From an uncultured Bacilli bacterium (GTDB lineage: Bacteria > Bacillota_I > Bacilli_A > RF39 > UBA660), in contig CAKOLG010000001.1 in assembly GCA_934096175.1 (NCBI GenBank), positions 1-64,000 of the forward strand: a DNA stretch of 64,000 nucleotides, in the 5' to 3' direction. Positions 59,232 through 64,000 of this stretch are shown piece after piece. Every line of letters starts with the position of its first letter. Within the stretch, counting starts at the first letter, position 1. Both the position numbers and the translations under genes were made by a program. Under the pieces are notes generated by a model that made no database searches, had not been told where the DNA came from, and was given only the letters and a program-made list of their open reading frames with translations.

Positions 59232-59876
59232 ATGGAAATAAAAGTTAAATCTTACTCAACACAATCATCATTAATAAGTTCAATTATCTTCTTTATCTTA
59301 GGTGGTATATTATTTACTAGTGCAGACAAAGTAATTTCTTTCTTATCAATTGCTATTGGCATAATTCTTGCAACAACTGGCATTGTTTTTTTAGTATTAT
59401 ATTTTATTAGTATTAAAAAATTAGAACAAAATAAAAAATATTTAATAAACGGTATAGTAACACTAATTATATCTATAATATTTATATTCTTTTCTGGAGT
59501 AATAGAACAATTTATAAGATTTATAGTAGGTGGATGGATCTTATTTAGTGGTATCATTAGACTAGTTAATGTTTTATCTATGAACAACAAAAATACTAAA
59601 TTTTTCCCACTATTAATAGTTTCCATACTGTTGATTATTGTCGGTATTTACACTATTGTTATAGGTAATATCATCTTATCATCTGTAGGTTTAATCATGA
59701 TGATTTATGCTGGAATCGAAATTATAGGCTATATTTTTTATAGCAAAGATAAACAAGAAAAAGAAGAAACTGGTGCAACCTCTCTTATTATTCCCGAAAA
59801 AACTGAAGAAAAAACAAAAAAGAAAAAAGAAAATATCAAAGATGTTGAAGAAAATAAAAAAGACAGTGAACAATAA
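59232..59876 (+). CDS. HdeD/DUF308-type membrane protein, second copy
   Basis: 214 residues, six helices in paired repeats (VGGWILFSGIIRLVNVL, IGIILATTGIVFLVLYF) and a 45-residue Lys/Glu tail that the copy at 11390 lacks. SD AGAGG. Function unknown. Confidence 0.75.
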   Translation: MEIKVKSYSTQSSLISSIIFFILGGILFTSADKVISFLSIAIGIILATTGIVFLVLYFISIKKLEQNKKYLINGIVTLIISIIFIFFSGVIEQFIRFIVGGWILFSGIIRLVNVLSMNNKNTKFFPLLIVSILLIIVGIYTIVIGNIILSSVGLIMMIYAGIEIIGYIFYSKDKQEKEETGATSLIIPEKTEEKTKKKKENIKDVEENKKDSEQ

Positions 59877-59911
59877 TTGAAGTTGTCAATAGAATGTAGA
59901 CAACTTCAAAC
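59877..59911 (+). terminator. strong hairpin between convergent genes
   Basis: TTGAAGTTGTC, 11-base loop, GACAACTTCAA: perfect 11-base stem right after the DUF308 stop. No T run on either side, so a processing or stability stem is as likely as a terminator. Confidence 0.5.
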
Positions 59912-59926
59912 AATAATCACTGTTTT

Positions 59927-60511
59927 TTACTTTTCCCACGAATAATTATCTATTAATTTTGAAACATTATAACCAGATGAATTTAATATAGAATCAAGCT
60001 CATTAATTGCTTGTTCAACTGCTCCAATATAAACTTCTGTAGTCAATTTCTCACCACTTTCAGTTATACAATAATCTAGTTCACCATTAATACCATTTTT
60101 AGTTACACAATTAAATTTTTTATAAGTCAAATTAGGTAAAGCATTCCCATTTGTTTCTAGTATAATATCTTCATAAGAATCTTTAAGATGTCTAATTTGA
60201 ATTGCATAACCATTATTTTTAACCAAGAAAATAAATCCCTTATCATACCTAGTAAAACTTTTATAACTAGATTCTTTTTGGAAATAACATTTTCCACCAG
60301 ATTTTTGAATCATTTCACAACTATAACCATTACGTTGAAAATAGTTTCTCAAATATTCAAAATTAACATTTGTTTCAGTTTCTTGTACTTTCTTAAAAAT
60401 AAAAGATATAAGCAAAATTAATGCAATTAAAATAACTAAAATTAACACTACTTTTTTTAACAAATCTATTCTTCTTGCTCGACCATAAAACATTGTATTA
60501 TCAACTTTCAT
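59927..60511 (-). CDS. unknown membrane-anchored protein
   Basis: 194 residues from the ATG at 60511 (SD GGAGATGG). Basic start, one helix at about 19-40, then an outside domain with four Cys (GYSCEMI, GGKCYFQ, KFNCVT, DYCITE). Not recognised. Confidence 0.7.
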   Translation of the reverse strand: MKVDNTMFYGRARRIDLLKKVVLILVILIALILLISFIFKKVQETETNVNFEYLRNYFQRNGYSCEMIQKSGGKCYFQKESSYKSFTRYDKGFIFLVKNNGYAIQIRHLKDSYEDIILETNGNALPNLTYKKFNCVTKNGINGELDYCITESGEKLTTEVYIGAVEQAINELDSILNSSGYNVSKLIDNYSWEK

Positions 60512-60569
60512 AGTACCATCTCCTATTATAATAACTATAATATCATAAAGCAAAAATTAAGTAAATCTT

Positions 60570-61250
60570 CTATATTTCAATATCCTTATTAACAAAATTA
60601 CCTTCCATCAACAATTCATGAATTTCTTCCTCTTCATTATTCAAAAAGACTTCTTCTATTCTATCTACTCGACATTTTTCTGAAATTAAAATCGCATTAA
60701 TTTTCAAAACTGTCGTTTCTACTTGATCGTTAACAACAACATAGTTATAATTAGTAACTTGATTTATTTCTTTATAAGCTGTTCTAAATCGTCTTAATAA
60801 AGCATCTTTATCTTCAGTTCCTCTACCAACTAATCTACTTTTTAATTCTTTCATACTTGGTGGCATTATAAAAACACAAATTGCTTCTGGAACCAACTCT
60901 TTAACTTTTAAAGCACCTTGTACTTCAATTTCCAGTATAACATCAATACCATTTTTTAACTTTTCTAAAATATGTTCCTTTGGCGTTCCATAATAATTTT
61001 CATTATAAACTGCATATTCTAAAAATTCTCCAGCAGCAATCTTTCTTTCAAACTCTTCTTTTGTTAAAAAATAATAACTTTCACCAGGTGTATCACCAGG
61101 ACGAATAGCTCGGCTTGTACAAGACACACTTAACCACATATCATCTTTGCCTTTCAAAAGCTCTTTTATAACAGTACCTTTGCCGCAACCACTCGGCCCA
61201 CTAACCACTATCAATGAACCTCGTTTTTTCTCTTTTAAAATATTATTCAT
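60570..61250 (-). CDS. gmk: guanylate kinase
   Basis: 226 residues, a little longer than usual because of a C-terminal extension (EVFLNNEEEEIHELL). P-loop SGPSGCGKGTV; GMP-binding SCTSRAIRPGDTPGESYYFLT; VEVQGALKVK-type core. Makes GDP from GMP and ATP. Confidence 0.96.
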   Translation of the reverse strand: MNNILKEKKRGSLIVVSGPSGCGKGTVIKELLKGKDDMWLSVSCTSRAIRPGDTPGESYYFLTKEEFERKIAAGEFLEYAVYNENYYGTPKEHILEKLKNGIDVILEIEVQGALKVKELVPEAICVFIMPPSMKELKSRLVGRGTEDKDALLRRFRTAYKEINQVTNYNYVVVNDQVETTVLKINAILISEKCRVDRIEEVFLNNEEEEIHELLMEGNFVNKDIEI

Positions 61251-61309
61251 AGTACCCCTTCTTCCTAAATTTAAACAATAATACTATGAATTTATCAGAA
61301 AAACAAGTT

Positions 61310-61699
61310 TTAATTATCTAAATCATCCAAATTCCATAAACCCAATTTACCCTTACATGGTATTGGTCTTTTATATTTTACAATCTTTTCCAGCTTCCAT
61401 GCATATTTTTCAACATGGTTACTTTTTCCATACACAACTGGATTAATTTGTCTTAATTCTTCATTAAATCTATCATCAACTAAAATACAGTCTACTAATT
61501 CAGCCTCACCTATAATTGCCCCTAATGTATATTGTAAATTATAATCTTTAAATCTATCTACAACTTCCTTTTCCAAATTTAAACCAGCATGTAAAAGTAT
61601 TTTTCCTCTATATTTTGTTTGCCAACTTCTAAATTCATATTCTTTATAACCATCAACAATTAATTGCGTCCATGGCTGTTTTATCGTTAATACCTTCAT
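61310..61699 (-). CDS. ASCH domain protein
   Basis: 129 residues; LTIKQPWTQLIVDGYKEYEFRSW, HAG, GAIIGEAELVD and YAWKLEKIVKY form the ASCH beta-barrel thought to bind RNA. Ends one base before the deformylase-like gene starts... upstream on this strand the deformylase-like gene follows it by 1 base. Role unknown. Confidence 0.85.
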   Translation of the reverse strand: MKVLTIKQPWTQLIVDGYKEYEFRSWQTKYRGKILLHAGLNLEKEVVDRFKDYNLQYTLGAIIGEAELVDCILVDDRFNEELRQINPVVYGKSNHVEKYAWKLEKIVKYKRPIPCKGKLGLWNLDDLDN

Positions 61700-61700
61700 A

Positions 61701-62303
61701 CTATTTCTCCTTTTTAATACTTTCCTTCATCTTTAAACGCTCTTTTTCCAATTTTTCAAAATCACCATCAGTAAAAAATATTTCATAAGGATGGGTCTTT
61801 CTAAATTTTTTTCTTTCCTCTTCATTCATAACTTTTAAATCAATTGCCTTATCCATATGTAAAATACCATCTAAATGATCATATTCATGCGAAAAAACTG
61901 TTGCCGCAAAATCTTTAAAAGTTTTTTGATGCTTTTTTCCTTTTAAATCAAAATATTTTATTAAAACTTTATATGGTCTTAAAACTAAACCAGTATTATC
62001 TAAGCAACTAGCACAAGCCTCCCAAAACTGAGTAAGTCCCTCTCTTTTTACAATAACCGGATTAACTAACACTGTACCTTCATTCCATTTATCATCTTCT
62101 ATTTTAGCTAAATTACTATTTTTAATATAAATTATTCTTTTATCTATCCCTAGTTGAATCGCCGCCATTGCTAATACTTTATGACTTAAACAAAAATCTT
62201 CAAGAATCTTTATATCATCCTTTAAGTTATCATTTAATATATCAACTTGTTGACTTACCATCTTCAACCAATTTAAGTTTCTATCAATTTTTAAAGGCTC
62301 CAT
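61701..62303 (-). CDS. divergent peptide deformylase-like protein
   Basis: 200 residues. HEYDHLDG (metal His-x3-His with catalytic Glu) is intact. Motif I is LAMAAIQLG (usual GxGxAAxQ) and motif II is EACASCLD (usual EGCLS), so both have lost conserved Gly but keep the metal Cys. The long charged tail (LEKERLKMKESIKKEK) is extra. Either a weak or altered-substrate deformylase; the main def may lie elsewhere. Upstream of the ASCH gene with one base between. Confidence 0.8.
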   Translation of the reverse strand: MEPLKIDRNLNWLKMVSQQVDILNDNLKDDIKILEDFCLSHKVLAMAAIQLGIDKRIIYIKNSNLAKIEDDKWNEGTVLVNPVIVKREGLTQFWEACASCLDNTGLVLRPYKVLIKYFDLKGKKHQKTFKDFAATVFSHEYDHLDGILHMDKAIDLKVMNEEERKKFRKTHPYEIFFTDGDFEKLEKERLKMKESIKKEK

Positions 62304-62337
62304 AAATCATATCTCCATTTTTCTCATTATAACACAA

Positions 62338-62364
62338 AAATAGATAGTAAAATTACTATCTATT
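62338..62364 (-). terminator. htpG terminator
   Basis: ATAGATAGTAA TT TTACTATCTAT followed by T3 on the minus strand; overlaps the htpG stop. Confidence 0.75.
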
Positions 62365-64000
62365 CACTTAATAAATTACAAATTAAATTAGTAAGTTCAG
62401 TTGGATCATCAACATTTAACCCTTCAACTAATCTAGCTTGATTATATAATATTTTAGTATACTCAGCCAACTTATCTTTATCATTTTCATATAAGTCTTT
62501 TAACTTATTTGCAATAGGATGATTTTCATTTATTTCAAGAACAATTTCTGCTTTAACATTTTCTCCAGTAGGCATACTATTAAGTACTTTTTCCATTTCT
62601 AAAGATATATTGCCTCCCGTACTTAAACATACCGGATGATTTTTTAACTTATTAGTAAACCTAATATCTTTTACATCTTTTAAAGCTTCCTTCATTACTG
62701 CAAACATATCTTTTGCTGCTTCATTTTTTTCTTGCAATTCTTTCTTTTCATCTTCTGAAGACAAATCTACACTTTCACTACTTACATTGGCAAACTTCTT
62801 ACCTTCATATTCCATTAAAGACTGAATAGTAAATTCATCAACATAATCACATAAATATAAGACTTCATAATCTTTATCTTTAAAACTTTCTACACTAGGA
62901 AGCATGTCAATCTTATCTAGGCTTTCACCACTAGCATAATAAATTTTTTCTTGGCCATCTTTCATACGTTCAACATATTCTTTTAAAGTAATACGCTTTT
63001 TATCTTTTGAACTATAAAACATTAGTAAATCTTGCAACATTTCTTTATTCATTCCATATGAACTATAAATTCCATATTTAAGTTGCATACCAAACGCTTC
63101 AAAAAACTTCTCATAATTTACTCTATCTTCTTTTAACATTTCCTCAAGTATTGCCTTAATTTTTTTCTCAATACTTTTAGCTATCAATTTAAGTTGTCTA
63201 TCTTGTTGTAAAACTTCTCTTGATAAATTTAAAGAAATATCTTCACTATCAACAAGCCCTTTAACAAAACTAAAATAATCAGGTAATAAATCAGCACATT
63301 TTTCCATGATTAAAACGCCATTAGAATATAACTGCAAGCCTTTTTCATAATCCTTAGTATAATAATCATATGGTGCATGAGAAGGTATAAATAATAAAGA
63401 ATCATAAGATATTTGGCCTTCTACTTTATTATGAATTGATTTTAAAGGTGGTTCAAAATCATAAAACTTATCTGAATAGAAACTATTATATTCCTCTTCC
63501 TTAACTTCAGAATTACTTCTTTTCCAAATAGGAATCATACTATTTAAAGTTTTATCTTTAACAACAGTTTCAGTTTCTGTTTCACTATCTTCCTTTAACT
63601 TTGTTTCTTCAACTTTCATTATTATCGGATATTTTATATAATCAGAATATTTCTTAACAATTCCCTCAATTCTTCTTTGTTCCAAATACTCATCATAATT
63701 ATCAGTTTCAGTATTATCTTTCAAATATAAAGTTATTTCTGTACCAGCATCTGCTTTTGTAGCCTTTTCAATACTATAACCATCTATACCATCACTAATC
63801 CACAAATGAGCTTCATCACTATCAAAAGACTTACTCAAAACTCTAATTTCTTTAGCAATCATAAAAGCAGAATAAAAACCAACACCAAATTGACCAATTA
63901 TATTAACATCTTTTTGTTTATCATTAATTTCCTTAAATAAAGAAGATCCACTCTTAGCAATAATACCCAAATTATTATCTAATTCTTCTTCAGTCATACC
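62360..64000 (-). CDS. htpG: molecular chaperone HtpG (5' end outside the window)
   Basis: 546 residues visible; the N-terminal end lies beyond base 64000. Begins inside the GHKL ATPase domain with GMTEEELDNNLGIIAKSGS and GQFGVGFYSAFMIA (lid/motif II), then middle and C-terminal dimer domains. Hsp90-type folding chaperone. No frameshift in view. Confidence 0.95.
   Translation of the reverse strand, partial: GMTEEELDNNLGIIAKSGSSLFKEINDKQKDVNIIGQFGVGFYSAFMIAKEIRVLSKSFDSDEAHLWISDGIDGYSIEKATKADAGTEITLYLKDNTETDNYDEYLEQRRIEGIVKKYSDYIKYPIIMKVEETKLKEDSETETETVVKDKTLNSMIPIWKRSNSEVKEEEYNSFYSDKFYDFEPPLKSIHNKVEGQISYDSLLFIPSHAPYDYYTKDYEKGLQLYSNGVLIMEKCADLLPDYFSFVKGLVDSEDISLNLSREVLQQDRQLKLIAKSIEKKIKAILEEMLKEDRVNYEKFFEAFGMQLKYGIYSSYGMNKEMLQDLLMFYSSKDKKRITLKEYVERMKDGQEKIYYASGESLDKIDMLPSVESFKDKDYEVLYLCDYVDEFTIQSLMEYEGKKFANVSSESVDLSSEDEKKELQEKNEAAKDMFAVMKEALKDVKDIRFTNKLKNHPVCLSTGGNISLEMEKVLNSMPTGENVKAEIVLEINENHPIANKLKDLYENDKDKLAEYTKILYNQARLVEGLNVDDPTELTNLICNLLSE

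Overview
The window is a very AT-rich, gene-dense bacterial chromosome segment. It fits a low-GC Firmicutes/Bacilli lineage close to the Mollicutes-like gut bacteria (an RF39-type or other uncultured Bacilli; the lineage is inferred). Supporting evidence: the gene order mrnC-rlmB-sigH-secE-nusG-rplK-rplA-rplJ-rplL is the Bacillus order, there is an rpsL-rpsG-fusA-tuf str operon, and FemX, CdaA/CdaR, Lgt, SmpB and a Mn-dependent CBS-pyrophosphatase are present. SD sequences are strong, many promoters are of the TGnTATAAT type, and GTG and TTG starts are used. The genetic code is standard: Trp is TGG and lgt stops at TGA. There is no IS, phage, CRISPR or tRNA gene that I can see, and no gap over 300 bases without a gene.

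Layout from left to right. Bases 1-100 are the promoter and leader of an rRNA operon that runs off the left edge. 134-4400: ntdP-like gene, ctpA, two envelope proteins and a DUF378 gene. 4399-6601: cdaR-cdaA (cyclic di-AMP synthesis). 6676-11326: membrane-tethered amidase, smpB, rnr, secG. 11390-13309: a DUF308 protein and femX. 13335-17700: str operon. 17706-18634: two pilin-like/anchored proteins with a shared C-terminal domain. 18735-21180: rplL-rplJ with an L10 leader, and rplA-rplK with an L1-type leader. 21263-24202: a 961-residue protein of unknown function with repeated HTH units and its own consensus promoter. 24253-28630: nusG, secE, sigH, rlmB, mrnC, trxB and lgt. 28713-39005: uvrA, a radical SAM gene, an XRE regulator, an SDR, the CBS-pyrophosphatase and uvrB. 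39025-45643: serine hydrolase, DUF4177 protein, M29 aminopeptidase, and an ADP-ribosyltransferase-like/metallophosphoesterase fusion. 45697-54705: glycosyltransferases, a dead YugP homologue, cysS, a Clp-N-like protein, a YfcC-like transporter and lysS. 54876-64000: typA, an unknown membrane/cytosolic pair, DUF308, gmk, an ASCH protein, a deformylase-like protein and the 3' part of htpG.

Nearly all genes, including the rRNA leader, read leftward. Only five (DUF378, femX, XRE, zinc-ribbon, DUF308) read rightward, each as a single gene. This suggests that replication also runs leftward here. Most of the window is translation, DNA repair and envelope housekeeping. The best novelty candidates are the 961-residue multi-HTH repeat protein between nusG and rplK, the ART-phosphoesterase fusion at 43240-44994, the 628-residue/152-residue pair at 56785-59113, and a YugP protein that has lost all its zinc ligands.
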